Below are positions 51,568-60,834 of a DNA stretch of 64,000 nucleotides, piece by piece; the first letter of the stretch is position 1; every line of letters begins with the position of its first letter. This stretch comes from Acinetobacter sp. NIPH 2100 (GTDB lineage: Bacteria; Pseudomonadota; Gammaproteobacteria; Pseudomonadales; Moraxellaceae): the NCBI RefSeq assembly GCF_000369805.1, contig NZ_KB850224.1, positions 1,916,262-1,980,261 on the forward strand. Direction: 5' to 3'. The position numbers and the translations under genes are program-made. Under the pieces are notes generated by a model. It was given only the letters and a program-made list of their open reading frames with translations, ran no database searches and had not been told where the DNA came from.

Positions 51568-51985
51568 TTATATCCTTTATTTCAAATAGATAAAATTAGT
51601 TTTAGAAATAATAAGCATTTCGCTTTCTTTAAATTCGCTTCATCATATCGGGATAAAAGTTTTTATGCAACAAGTTGCATAAACTCTCTATTCACAATTT
51701 TCGACATGATAAAAACAACCTACTTATTGCCTGAAAACAGTCATTTTTCCGTGCAATATCTGCTACTTATTCTGATTTTGGCTTTATTTTCATAAGTAAA
51801 AGATGATTTAGACTGGTTCAAAAGGCTTACGATCAAGATTAGAAATTTATATAGACAAGATAATCTATACTTTTTTATATAATTGATTAAATAAGAATCG
51901 TTACCAACAATATCAATGCGATAGTTCCTAAAGATGATATGCTTCGTTAATTTTTATTCTTTTATCAATCTCCTGGAGCTATGTT
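51568..51985. other. intergenic region with one palindrome, no gene seen
   Basis: About 420 bp between the divergent nitronate monooxygenase and DUF3817 genes. Apart from the palindrome at 51662-51683 it shows only AT-rich promoter-like sequence. Confidence 0.5.
51662..51683. promoter_or_regulatory. candidate operator palindrome upstream of nitronate monooxygenase
   Basis: TTTATGCAAC-AA-GTTGCATAAA, a perfect 10-bp-arm dyad of the kind bound by TetR or MarR proteins. No such regulator is encoded in the window. Confidence 0.55.
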
Positions 51986-52288
51986 ATGAGCGCGATGACA
52001 AAAAAATTGCAACAGATGCGGTTTGCCTCTGTACTCGAAGCAGTGACTTTATTACTTTTATTTGTTGTGGCGATTCCATTAAAGTACGCGTTTGATTTAC
52101 CCATTGCGACAAAAATTATGGGGCCAATTCATGGTCTGGCTTTTTTATTCTATCTTTGGAACTTGGTTCGCACCGCATCGGTTTGGTCAGGAATAGAGTT
52201 GCTTAGATTATTTATTCTTGCCTTTATCCCATTGGGTGGATTCTTTAACGAAAAATACATCGCGCAACGTCAAGCAAGCCTTAAATAA
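51986..52288 (+). CDS. DUF3817 family small membrane protein
   Basis: 100 residues with three hydrophobic helices ('VLEAVTLLLLFVVAIPLKYAF', 'IMGPIHGLAFLFYLWNLVR', 'LLRLFILAFIPLGGFF'). The 'IMGPIHGLAFLFY' and 'FIPLGGFF' motifs are characteristic of DUF3817 (YdzA-like) proteins. Function unknown. TGGAGC precedes the start and a strong terminator follows. Confidence 0.85.
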   Translation: MSAMTKKLQQMRFASVLEAVTLLLLFVVAIPLKYAFDLPIATKIMGPIHGLAFLFYLWNLVRTASVWSGIELLRLFILAFIPLGGFFNEKYIAQRQASLK

Positions 52289-52305
52289 CTTTGGTCGATT
52301 TAGGC

Positions 52306-52333
52306 AAAAAGGAAATCATTAGATTTCCTTTTT
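52306..52333 (+). terminator. rho-independent terminator of the DUF3817 gene
   Basis: AAAAAGGAAATC and GATTTCCTTTTT form a 12-bp stem with an ATTA loop and T-rich tail. Confidence 0.9.
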
Positions 52334-52421
52334 ATTTTTAAAATTATATGAATATTAAAGTAAAAATATAAATTATTGTCTAGCAAATCAGAAAACTGGT
52401 TCTTTATCCGTACATTATTAT

Positions 52422-52454
52422 TTCACATCATATTCACGCCTCTGCTTTTAAGCT
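52422..52454 (+). promoter_or_regulatory. response-regulator-type promoter (TTCAC repeat) of the lipoprotein operon
   Basis: TTCACATCATATTCAC: two TTCAC half-sites exactly 11 bp apart (52422 and 52433), then 11 bp, then TAAGCT as -10 (52449-52454). The same layout precedes the desaturase operon at 61.9 kb. OmpR-family regulators bind such direct repeats in place of a -35. Confidence 0.65.
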
Positions 52455-52482
52455 AGTTTTAAAATGGCGTGAGTTTAGCAAT

Positions 52483-53049
52483 ATGACATTTCTAAGAACT
52501 GTGACCCTCTCTGCACTGACCTTACTTTCTTTGGTTGCCTGTAAAAGTATACCAAGCTATAGCGCTGACTATGATAAGGCAAATAAGGAAATCTCAGGAA
52601 TTCTATTGAATGATGAACAAGCCTTACTTATCGGTCAGCGTTTTGTTTCCGCCTTTAATACAATGGGAACCGTTGATTTTGTCAAAAATACAGGCAGACT
52701 CTACGCAGATCATTTATACATCAATGATACCCTTTCCCAATTTTCCACAAAAAATGAGCTGATTAAACATTTTGGAGGAATGAATGAACATGTCAGCAAT
52801 GTCTCAGTAAAATTAATCAGTGCAACGCACACAGATGATTCTGCCTATATTCATTGGCATATGGTGTATGACTTCAAAATGTTTGGACGTATAAAAACGA
52901 TGTCCTCATATGGAATTAGCCAAATCAAAATTAACAACAAGGGTTTGATCATTTTTCAGCAAGATTATTGGGACCCTGCTAATGGTTTATATCGTTCTCT
53001 ACCCTATGTAGGAAATGCTTATTCCTTGCTTTTACCATTTAAAAAATAG
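52483..53049 (+). CDS. Lipoprotein with SnoaL/NTF2-like domain
   Basis: 188 residues starting with a lipoprotein signal and lipobox ('LTLLSLVACKS', acylated Cys at 20). The rest is NTF2/SnoaL-like: 'GTVDFVKNTGRLYADHLYINDTLSQFSTKNELIKHFGG', 'HTDDSAYIHWHMVYDF' and 'GLIIFQQDYWDPANGLY'. Similar lipoproteins accompany CFA/DUF1365/amine-oxidase loci. It heads an operon with a chalcone-isomerase-like gene and a response regulator. Confidence 0.8.
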   Translation: MTFLRTVTLSALTLLSLVACKSIPSYSADYDKANKEISGILLNDEQALLIGQRFVSAFNTMGTVDFVKNTGRLYADHLYINDTLSQFSTKNELIKHFGGMNEHVSNVSVKLISATHTDDSAYIHWHMVYDFKMFGRIKTMSSYGISQIKINNKGLIIFQQDYWDPANGLYRSLPYVGNAYSLLLPFKK

Positions 53050-53125
53050 TTTAAATTCAGCCTAGTAAATAAGATTCATGAACAGCTATAGATTGTTGAA
53101 TTAAATATAAAAGTAGAGGTGCGAA

Positions 53126-53620
53126 ATGCTTAATTATTTAAGAAAAATTGGACTGAGCGTCACATGTCTTATCACACCTTTAAGCTTAGTACATGCAAAT
53201 ACGCAACTATGTAAAACAGCTCCCCTTGTCGTCACGACAAAAAATGTGGGATCAGTAAGCTATTATGCCAATAATTGCAGTCAAAATTGGGAAAATCAAA
53301 ATATTAGATTAGATTTTTCTTATAACCAAAATATTCCAGAATGGGCATTTAAAAAAGCGGCCACTTACTACCTTAAGAAGAATGTTAGTAATTTTTCAGA
53401 CCAATCTGTTTTAAACAAAATTACTGCATTATATCACCCCGTAAAAAAGGGCGATCTCTACACTTTAAATTATGACCAAATGAGCAAACAGTTAAGCTTG
53501 TCTCTGAACCAAAAACGCTTAGGTACAATTACTGATTCTCAAGCGAATCAATACTTTAAAATATGGTTTGGGGACTCACCATTTAATGCTAAATTAAAGC
53601 AACAATTACTAAATCTATAA
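53126..53620 (+). CDS. Chalcone-isomerase-like exported protein
   Basis: 164 residues with a signal peptide (ending 'SLVHA'). The core 'IRLDFSYNQNIPEWAFKKAATYYLKKNV' and the closing 'QYFKIWFGDSPFNAKLKQQLL' fit the bacterial chalcone isomerase-like family, found with CFA/DUF1365 lipid loci, where its members may bind fatty acids. An isomerase role is not implied. AGAGGTG lies before the ATG. Confidence 0.72.
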   Translation: MLNYLRKIGLSVTCLITPLSLVHANTQLCKTAPLVVTTKNVGSVSYYANNCSQNWENQNIRLDFSYNQNIPEWAFKKAATYYLKKNVSNFSDQSVLNKITALYHPVKKGDLYTLNYDQMSKQLSLSLNQKRLGTITDSQANQYFKIWFGDSPFNAKLKQQLLNL

Positions 53621-53635
53621 CTTGATCAAATTATT

Positions 53636-54331
53636 ATGAACAATCAATTTATTCTTATGGTCGAAGATCACTTCGAGCTTGCTGCAACAGTCTGTGAGTT
53701 TCTAGAACAACATGGCTTTGTCATTGATCATGCCCGTAATTTAGATGCTGCACGCAATTTTTTAAAAACAAACCCTTACCATTTACTTTTACTCGACATT
53801 AATTTACCCGATGGTTCAGGCTATGATTTATGTGAATGGCTGAGGACTGATCAAGGAAAAGATATTCCAATTCTCATGTTAACGGCCAGAGACACATTGG
53901 ATGATAAACTAAAGGGCTTCACCGCAGGAACAGATGATTATTTAATCAAGCCTTTTGATTTTAATGAGTTGGTGATGCGTATTCGGGCACTTATTAAGCG
54001 TTCTCTTGGCGAAGTATCAACAAGTAAAATCCAAATTCATGACTTGATTTTAGATAGTTCGACTCAAACCGTAACGCGTGCAGGTCAGTCGATTGAGCTG
54101 CCCCGCATTCAGTTCAAATTACTTAAAATTTTGATGAGAAACTCTCCCAAAGTCATTACTAAACAAGAAATTGTGATCGAACTATGGGGTGATGAAGAAC
54201 CTGAAAGTGATGCATTACGTAGTCATATCTATAACTTAAGAAAAATGATTGATAAGCCATTTCAAGAGAAACTGATCCATACCATTTCAGGCGTTGGCTT
54301 AAAAGTTGCGTTTGATTTGAGTACTCATTAA
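53636..54331 (+). CDS. OmpR-family response regulator
   Basis: 231 residues. The receiver has acidic residues in 'LMVEDH', the phospho-acceptor Asp in 'LLLLDINLPDGSGYDL', the Thr in 'ILMLTARD' and the Lys in 'YLIKPFDF'; the C-terminal winged helix ('IELPRIQFKLLKILMRNSPKVITKQEIVIELWG', 'LRSHIYNLRKMI') is OmpR-type. It follows the chalcone-isomerase-like gene by 15 bp with a poor ribosome site. Its 3' end overlaps that of the histidine kinase on the other strand by 4 bp. Confidence 0.92.
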   Translation: MNNQFILMVEDHFELAATVCEFLEQHGFVIDHARNLDAARNFLKTNPYHLLLLDINLPDGSGYDLCEWLRTDQGKDIPILMLTARDTLDDKLKGFTAGTDDYLIKPFDFNELVMRIRALIKRSLGEVSTSKIQIHDLILDSSTQTVTRAGQSIELPRIQFKLLKILMRNSPKVITKQEIVIELWGDEEPESDALRSHIYNLRKMIDKPFQEKLIHTISGVGLKVAFDLSTH

Positions 54332-55653
54332 TTCATATACACCACAACAATTAAACCGGTTGTATTTTCTAATTGTAAATGTGGATGAGTGCTTAAATAA
54401 TATTGGCGGTCAAATAGCTCAACTCTCCATCCCAACTGAGTGCATAACTTTCTAACCAGTTGTAAACCAATCCCATGCCCTTTGGCTGTAAGTTGAAATT
54501 GTGAGCTTAACTCCTGAACTTTACGATCATTGGGCATTTCAATGCCAATCCCATTATCAGCAATCACAATACTATTTTGGCGTTGAATAATATGGATATT
54601 AGATCCTTGAGAATAATTCAATGCATTGCGAAGAATGTTACTCAGCACCATTTTAGTCATTGAGGGATAAATCAGTCGAGGTAACACTTGAGGGTCATAG
54701 TGAACAAAAATTTGAACGCCTTTGCTTTGGCTAACAGACTCTAGATCCTTTAGCAAATCACTAATTATATTGGATAATCGGGTTTGTTCGGCAGTTAAGG
54801 TATTGGTGGTATTGCGTGCGATCGCCAATAAGGTTTCCACAAGCAATTGCATATCCTCAATGGTATTAGAAATACGATGCAATGCTTTATCTTCCCCATA
54901 CTTAACCTGACAAAGCTGCACATTGCCTTTTAAAATCGTGAGTGGTGTGCGCAATTCATGGCTTACATCTCCTGTAAACTCACGTTCTCGGTTGATGAAA
55001 TCGTTTAAAACTTGATGATATTTTTCTAATGCCTGTTTTAAATATTCAGCTTCCAGATTGCCGTTGGTACTAATGCCTTGAAAGGGCGAAGCTTCTTTAT
55101 TTTGATGCGCCCAATCAATATGATCTAAAGCATTTGCCAGACGTGTAATCGGTGAAAAATAACGTTTAGCTCGCCGATTTGAAAACCATAAGATGCTATA
55201 CAGTACAATCAAGCTGAACATTAACGGCGCTAAACCAAACATCCACACAATTTTGTTGACGTTACTTTCACCAAAAACAAGCAGTACATGTTGTCCATTT
55301 CTTTCACCATAAACTGTCATTCGATCTTTACCATCGACGAAGACTCGGTGAACACCTTGTTTTAAAGTTTGGTTTTTAAACGCTAAAGGTGGATCTTTAG
55401 TTAGCCAGCGATAGCCATATAGATTTTTTGTATCAGGTAGATCAGCACTGGGATTACGATCAATGCGCATCCAGTAATGTTCCATTTCTTGCTCAAGTGC
55501 TGTTTTGAGCAGTGAGCCTTTAATGACCCAAGCACTACATGCAATACCGATAATAATCGACAGCGCAATCAACCCAATTTGCAACCAATAATGACGATTA
55601 AACATCTCACTTAATGGATGAATATTTTCACCGCTTTTATTGGATCTAAACAT
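54328..55653 (-). CDS. Sensor histidine kinase
   Basis: 441 residues. Two membrane helices (about 25-45 and 135-155) frame a small periplasmic domain, then the H-box 'EFTGDVSHELRTPLTIL', N-box 'NILRNALNYS', G1 'IADNGIGI' and G2 'GHGIGLQLVRKL'. It is the presumed partner of the response regulator at 53636, although it is encoded on the opposite strand and at the end of the desaturase operon. The short sensor region may sense the envelope or lipids; that is an inference. Confidence 0.92.
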   Translation of the reverse strand: MFRSNKSGENIHPLSEMFNRHYWLQIGLIALSIIIGIACSAWVIKGSLLKTALEQEMEHYWMRIDRNPSADLPDTKNLYGYRWLTKDPPLAFKNQTLKQGVHRVFVDGKDRMTVYGERNGQHVLLVFGESNVNKIVWMFGLAPLMFSLIVLYSILWFSNRRAKRYFSPITRLANALDHIDWAHQNKEASPFQGISTNGNLEAEYLKQALEKYHQVLNDFINREREFTGDVSHELRTPLTILKGNVQLCQVKYGEDKALHRISNTIEDMQLLVETLLAIARNTTNTLTAEQTRLSNIISDLLKDLESVSQSKGVQIFVHYDPQVLPRLIYPSMTKMVLSNILRNALNYSQGSNIHIIQRQNSIVIADNGIGIEMPNDRKVQELSSQFQLTAKGHGIGLQLVRKLCTQLGWRVELFDRQYYLSTHPHLQLENTTGLIVVVYMN

Positions 55654-55684
55654 AAGCTTATCTACTGGTAGATTCTGATTTTAA

Positions 55685-56734
55685 TTATACGGTTTTCTTT
55701 TTGAACAGGAAGTGACCGATGACCCATTCTTGTCCTTGTTCAAATCCAAACAATTCCGCACAAGCCATAAAAAAGATACGCCAACGTTGCCACCAAGCAT
55801 CGGCATGCTGTGCATATACCTGCTCGAAAAGTGGTTTTAATTGTGCAGCGTTACGATCCATGTTCTCCAGCCAGGCATTTGCTGTTTTTTCGTAGTGCGT
55901 ACCTGACCATTGCCAATGCTGTGATAACTCCAAATGCGTTTGAAAATGTAAAAATGTAGACGTTGCTGGCATTAATCCACCCGTAAAGAAGTAGCGTGAC
56001 ATCCAGTCATATTCACTTTTTATTTCAAATGGATAATGTAAGAAGCGATGGCAAAAAATATGACACCATAACAATCCATTAGGTTTGAGCCATAATTGAA
56101 TTTTCTGAAATAATTTTTGATAGTTTCTAACGTGCTCAAACATTTCTACAGACACAACACGATCAAACGAATTTTCTTTTAATTCGAGTATGTTGACATC
56201 ACAGGTGATGATTTTAATATTTTGTAGACCACGTTTTTCCGCTTCAGCTAAAATATGTTGACGTTGCGTTGCGGAATTAGATACAGCAGTAATTCTAGCG
56301 TTCGGATAATGCTCCGCCATCCATAAGGTAAAAGAACCCCAACCACAGCCGAGTTCCAAGATATTTTGACCATCATGCAATTGCGCTCGTTCACTGTAAA
56401 CTTGCAGCGCGAACTCTTCTGCCTCATCTAATTGGGTTGTATCATCATCAAAAAAACAGGCACTGTATTTTAATCTTTTGCCTAAAACTGCCTGAAAGAA
56501 AGCAGTTGGCAACTCATAATGTTGTTCATTGGCTTTGTCTGTTTCAATCGCAATTTCACTCTGCTTCAACATGTTCAACACATCCATATAGCGTTGAGCA
56601 CCCTGTTCTGGATCATAGCGACCCTCTTGAATCAAACGCTTTTTACTTAATGTACGAATTGCTGCACGAATCGCTTGATCGGGCACTAGACCGCTCTCAA
56701 CGAGTTTCAATGATTGCTGAATAATAAAGTCCAT
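55685..56734 (-). CDS. CFA-like SAM-dependent methyltransferase
   Basis: About 349 residues from ATG 56734 (AGGTGAG upstream, 8 bp after the DUF1295 stop); the frame from 56761 is rejected. 'YELPTAFFQAVLGKRLKYSACFF' and the SAM motif 'ILELGCGWGSFTLWMAEHYPNARITAVSNSATQRQHI' match the CFA-like group also containing plant coclaurine N-methyltransferases. Probably it methylates a lipid acyl chain or related product. It is the second CFA-family enzyme of the operon. Confidence 0.85.
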   Translation of the reverse strand: MDFIIQQSLKLVESGLVPDQAIRAAIRTLSKKRLIQEGRYDPEQGAQRYMDVLNMLKQSEIAIETDKANEQHYELPTAFFQAVLGKRLKYSACFFDDDTTQLDEAEEFALQVYSERAQLHDGQNILELGCGWGSFTLWMAEHYPNARITAVSNSATQRQHILAEAEKRGLQNIKIITCDVNILELKENSFDRVVSVEMFEHVRNYQKLFQKIQLWLKPNGLLWCHIFCHRFLHYPFEIKSEYDWMSRYFFTGGLMPATSTFLHFQTHLELSQHWQWSGTHYEKTANAWLENMDRNAAQLKPLFEQVYAQHADAWWQRWRIFFMACAELFGFEQGQEWVIGHFLFKKKTV

Positions 56735-56742
56735 ACGCTCAC

Positions 56743-57522
56743 CTATTGTTTGGGTTTCCATGGAATAAACATAGAAGTTCGTTTTTGATAATCGAGATAA
56801 TTCTGACCCCGATTTTTTAATGCCTGCTGTTCACTAAATGGAATCCCCGTGATGTAATACAAAAAGAACCATATCAAAACAGGATAAATCCACAGGCTAT
56901 ATAACCCTGCCGCCAACCCAATTACTGGGTAGGCAAACCAATGTATCCATTCAAAAAAGTAATTTGGATGACGTGAATATTTCCATAGCCCCTGATCCAT
57001 CGTCTTTCCATGATTCTGTGGATTTTGCTTGAAACGGTACAATTGCTGGTCTGCAATTACTTCTCCCATAAATGCAAGCACCATAATGATGCCTGCAATA
57101 ATGAGAAGATCATTGCTTTGGTTATTCCAAACCGTACTTGGCACATTCAGTAAACTCCACATTGGAATACTGAATAAAATTGCTAAACCAGCCTGAAACA
57201 TAAAAAAAGCAAAAAAGCCAAGGTGTTGATATTTTCCCATCGCTAGACGCATATTGGCATATCGGCGATCTTCTTCATGTTCGGCAAGGTAACGACGAAA
57301 CAAATGCGCACTCAGGCGTAAAAACCAAACAGTACTCAATATTCCAATAAACCATCTAATCTCGATTGGAGCGGTATCAACAGACCCTGCGGTAAGCACA
57401 ATATTCAGGGCAATACAAAAACCCCATGCCACATCAACAATGCCTGCACGATGGTTGTATGTCGCCCATAACCAACAAATTGTCATCACGACAACATCAA
57501 GTACAAACAATTGCCACAACAT
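56743..57522 (-). CDS. DUF1295 family membrane protein (steroid-reductase-like fold)
   Basis: 259 residues, several helices; 'VDVAWGFCIALNIVLTAG', 'DQGLWKYSRHPNYFFEWIHWFAYPVIG' and 'RTSMFIPW' are DUF1295 hallmarks. The 'YSRHPNYF' motif is shared with NAD(P)H-dependent sterol reductases and isoprenylcysteine methyltransferases. It is regularly found beside CFA, DUF1365 and amine-oxidase-type genes, pointing to a membrane-lipid reductase or methyl transfer role; the reaction is unknown. Confidence 0.88.
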   Translation of the reverse strand: MLWQLFVLDVVVMTICWLWATYNHRAGIVDVAWGFCIALNIVLTAGSVDTAPIEIRWFIGILSTVWFLRLSAHLFRRYLAEHEEDRRYANMRLAMGKYQHLGFFAFFMFQAGLAILFSIPMWSLLNVPSTVWNNQSNDLLIIAGIIMVLAFMGEVIADQQLYRFKQNPQNHGKTMDQGLWKYSRHPNYFFEWIHWFAYPVIGLAAGLYSLWIYPVLIWFFLYYITGIPFSEQQALKNRGQNYLDYQKRTSMFIPWKPKQ

Positions 57523-57556
57523 GACTGTCTCCCTGACGTATCACATAAGTTGATTA

Positions 57557-58756
57557 TTAATAAGGATTTGCTTCGAATAAGAGCTGTACATTGCTAATTA
57601 CACCTTCTTTAAAGCCACCTTCGCAGTAACAAAGATAGAAATCCCACATTCGAATAAAGTTTTCATCAAAACCCAGTGCCAATACTTGTGGTTTGGCATT
57701 TAAAAAACGCTCACGCCATTGATGAATCGTTTCAGCATAGCTAAGCCCAATATCTTCAAGATGTTTTAAACGCAGTTTCTGTTCAGATGCGGCTTGGGTC
57801 AGCACACTAATACATGGAATAAAGCTACCTGGAAAAATATAGCGCTTAATATAATCCACAGTGCTTAAGGCCTTTTTATAACGTGCATCTTCAATGGTAA
57901 TGGCTTGGATCAATCCCAAACCAGTTGGCTTAAGCAGGGATCTACATTTATTAAAGTAAGTTGATAAATATTGCTCACCCACAGCTTCGATCATTTCGAT
58001 GGAAACCAATTTGTCGAACTTGCCTTCCAATAAACGGTAATCTTTGAGTTCAACCTGTACACGATGGCTTAACCCTGCCGCTGCAATACGTTTATTTGCC
58101 TCATCGTACTGAGCCTGTGAAATCGTAATTGTGGTCACTTTACAACCATAATGCTGGGCCGCATAGATCGCAAAGCCGCCCCAACCGCTTCCGATTTCAA
58201 CGACGTGATCCATCGGTTTCAATTGCAATTTTTGACAGATCAATTCTTTTTTATAATCAGATGCTTGCTCTAATGTCATGTTTGCTTGTTTATAGACGGC
58301 ACTAGAATACATCATGGAAGAGTCTAGAAAGAGCTTGAAAAAATCATTGCTGAGATCATAGTGCTCTGCAATGTTTTTACGGCTGCCTGATAATGAATTT
58401 TTACGTGTTTTGTACCACGCTTTTAAAATCAACTGGCTTGCTTGTGAAAGCATATTTTGATTAATTTTATCGAGAACATCACGGTTTCTCGCTAAAATTT
58501 GGATCAGTTCAACTAAATTTTCACTGCTCCAATACCCCTGAATATAGCCCTCAGCAGCCCCAAGCACACCATTTTTAAAAATTAGATCAATGAGGGCTTT
58601 ATTATGTACATCTACCGTTGCTTCTAAATCAGAAACTTCACCTATTGTGCCATTCCATTCACCACGGAAATGAATTTGACCATGACGAAGTTTGAGTAAG
58701 CTACGTAAAACCAATGGCAGTGAATCGTTTTCACCGAAAATAAGCGTTTTGATCAT
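57557..58756 (-). CDS. cfa: Cyclopropane-fatty-acyl-phospholipid synthase family enzyme
   Basis: 399 residues with the canonical CFA pattern: 'NIAEHYDLSNDFFKLFLDSSMMYSSAVY', 'HVVEIGSGWGGFAIYAAQHYGCKVTTITISQAQYDEA', 'LVSIEMIEAVGEQYLSTYF' and 'YIKRYIFPGSFIPCISVL'. Such enzymes add a methylene or methyl group from SAM to the double bond of a phospholipid acyl chain. With a desaturase and FAD oxidoreductase in the same operon, a methylated or further oxidised acyl chain is a possible product. It overlaps DUF1365 by 26 bp. Confidence 0.92.
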   Translation of the reverse strand: MIKTLIFGENDSLPLVLRSLLKLRHGQIHFRGEWNGTIGEVSDLEATVDVHNKALIDLIFKNGVLGAAEGYIQGYWSSENLVELIQILARNRDVLDKINQNMLSQASQLILKAWYKTRKNSLSGSRKNIAEHYDLSNDFFKLFLDSSMMYSSAVYKQANMTLEQASDYKKELICQKLQLKPMDHVVEIGSGWGGFAIYAAQHYGCKVTTITISQAQYDEANKRIAAAGLSHRVQVELKDYRLLEGKFDKLVSIEMIEAVGEQYLSTYFNKCRSLLKPTGLGLIQAITIEDARYKKALSTVDYIKRYIFPGSFIPCISVLTQAASEQKLRLKHLEDIGLSYAETIHQWRERFLNAKPQVLALGFDENFIRMWDFYLCYCEGGFKEGVISNVQLLFEANPY

Positions 58757-59546
58757 TTTGTTTTAAATCCTTATCTTTTTTAGGGTGCCGATAAAATGGA
58801 ACTTTCTTTCGCCATAAATAAAATGCTTGTAAATAAATCGAAGCGAGCATTTTGAAAGGTTCAAAAACATAATGAATAGCATAACGATTGAGCTGTGAAG
58901 GAACTGTGATATTTTCTAATTCGAAAAGCATTGTTGCATCAAAAATTAATTTTTGTGTTTGATAAAGCTGCATATGAATGACGTTTTGAGCATCAGAAAA
59001 GTTAAAGCGCCATTTGTACTGAATATCCATTGGCATAAATGGAGAAACATGAAAACTTTTTTGAAATTCGAACGCTGCACCCTGATACTCAGAATGGTGT
59101 TCTAACTTATCACGACAATCATGCACATAAACTTTGCGTTCTTTCCACGGCGTATTGGTGATCTCAGTTAAGATAAAAATAAGCTGTTTTTGACTATTAA
59201 AAATAAAATAAAACACAACCGAATTAAAACTGAAACCAAGCATTCGTGGTAAAGCCAATACACGAATTTCTGATTGTATCGGCAAGACCACATCTACTTG
59301 CTGCAATAAGATTTTTTTTATTCTTTGCCTTAAATTCCCTGTATAACCCTGCAAAAAATCATTTTCATCTACCTTTAGAAGATTCCAGTGTGCTGTTGAA
59401 CATAACCATGAATCACTGAGTTTCGTTGTTATCTGATCTGGATCAAAATATAAATAGCTTAATGTAGCTTCAAATTGATGTGCCTTGGGTGTAAATCGGC
59501 GATGTCTAATTTTAGCTTTCGCGATAGCAAGTGGAGTTTCTAACAT
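58731..59546 (-). CDS. DUF1365 family protein
   Basis: About 271 residues from ATG 59546 (GGGGG 7 bp upstream). 'AKAKIRHRRFTPKAHQFEATLSYLYFD', 'LALPRMLGFSFNSVVFYFIF', 'EITNTPWKERKVYV' and 'FHVSPFMPMDIQYKWRF' are the DUF1365 hallmarks. Function not established; the family is nearly always next to the FAD oxidoreductase and CFA genes, as here. Confidence 0.9.
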   Translation of the reverse strand: MLETPLAIAKAKIRHRRFTPKAHQFEATLSYLYFDPDQITTKLSDSWLCSTAHWNLLKVDENDFLQGYTGNLRQRIKKILLQQVDVVLPIQSEIRVLALPRMLGFSFNSVVFYFIFNSQKQLIFILTEITNTPWKERKVYVHDCRDKLEHHSEYQGAAFEFQKSFHVSPFMPMDIQYKWRFNFSDAQNVIHMQLYQTQKLIFDATMLFELENITVPSQLNRYAIHYVFEPFKMLASIYLQAFYLWRKKVPFYRHPKKDKDLKQNDQNAYFR

Positions 59547-59556
59547 ACTCAGCCCC

Positions 59557-60834
59557 CTATTCATCAGCCATAGTCATTAAATGTTCTACAGCACGTTCAG
59601 CACTTCTTGCCCCATCTTCATGAAATCCCCAACCCCAATACGCCCCACAAAATGAACTACGATTTTGGCCATTTAATTCATACCAACGGGATTGGGCCTC
59701 AAGTGCAGTTTTATTAAATACGGGATGCCGATAATGTCTTTCAATATAAATCTTATCTTTGGCGATCGGTGTATTGGGATTGAGTGTAGAAAAAACCTGT
59801 GTTTTACAGTTCAAATTTTGCAAACTGTTCATCCAGTAGGTAAATCCAAAGTGAACATTGTCAGTCAATGTCGATTGTTCATTTTGAGCTTGGGGAGTCA
59901 CATGAACATGCCAGCTTGCCCACTGTGATCTAGATTTCGGCATAATCGATGTATCATGGTGTACCACCATACGATTATCTTGGTAATCAAAACTGCTTAA
60001 GACTTCAAGCTCTATGTTTGAAGGCTCATCTAATAGTTTTAAAGTGTCGTCGGCATGACTTGCAAAAATAACCCAATCAAATTGCTCTTGCCCATGTGCT
60101 GTCACAATGGAAATATGATCTTTGCTTCTGATCACTTGCTTTACTTGATTTTTTTTCCAGATAATCGTTGGGCAATGATGTTGAATTGCATAGATGTAGG
60201 ATGTTGAGCCACCTTTAACAGTTTGCCACTGCGGTCGATCTTTTAATTGCAGCATACGGTGGTGCTGAAAAAAACTTACCACGAACTTGTAGGGAATATT
60301 GCCCACTTGATCGACAGGGCTTGACCAAAGCGCTCCACACATTGGATACAGATGTTCATCTCTAAACACCTGAGAATATCCATGATGATTTAAATACTCG
60401 TCAATGGTTAATTCAGGATGACTTTCTTCAACTGAAACATCTTTATTTTCTTTATAAAAGCGAAGTAAATCCGACAGCATCACCCGAAAGTTTTTATTTA
60501 AAAAGTTTTGTGGTCTAACCAATAATGACCATTTTTTTGAAGGATTATATTGCAGTCCTGTCACTTGGTTATTCACTGAAAAACTCATGTCACTGCTTTG
60601 TGCTTGGACACCTAATTCAGCAATCATGGCGCTAAAGAGTGGATAGTTATACGCATTGAAGACAATAAAACCACTGTCTATGGTTACATTCTTTTGATCA
60701 ATACTAAACTCATGGGTATCGGTATGCCCACCAAAATAATTCTCTTTTTCAAAAATAGTGACATGATGCTTTTTTGAAAGTTTCCAAGCAGCATACATTC
60801 CAGAGATACCAGAGCCAACAATTGCAATTTTCAT
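59557..60834 (-). CDS. NAD(P)/FAD-dependent amine-oxidase-like oxidoreductase
   Basis: 425 residues. It begins with a perfect FAD dinucleotide fold ('IAIVGSGISGMYAAWKLSKKHHVTIFEKENYFGGHTDT') and ends with 'FCGAYWGWGFHEDGARSAERAVEHL', the usual FAD contact. Relatives encoded with DUF1365 and CFA genes act on acyl chains of membrane lipids, for example in the singlet-oxygen regulon of Rhodobacter. AAGGAG precedes the ATG, which overlaps the desaturase stop. Confidence 0.9.
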   Translation of the reverse strand: MKIAIVGSGISGMYAAWKLSKKHHVTIFEKENYFGGHTDTHEFSIDQKNVTIDSGFIVFNAYNYPLFSAMIAELGVQAQSSDMSFSVNNQVTGLQYNPSKKWSLLVRPQNFLNKNFRVMLSDLLRFYKENKDVSVEESHPELTIDEYLNHHGYSQVFRDEHLYPMCGALWSSPVDQVGNIPYKFVVSFFQHHRMLQLKDRPQWQTVKGGSTSYIYAIQHHCPTIIWKKNQVKQVIRSKDHISIVTAHGQEQFDWVIFASHADDTLKLLDEPSNIELEVLSSFDYQDNRMVVHHDTSIMPKSRSQWASWHVHVTPQAQNEQSTLTDNVHFGFTYWMNSLQNLNCKTQVFSTLNPNTPIAKDKIYIERHYRHPVFNKTALEAQSRWYELNGQNRSSFCGAYWGWGFHEDGARSAERAVEHLMTMADE

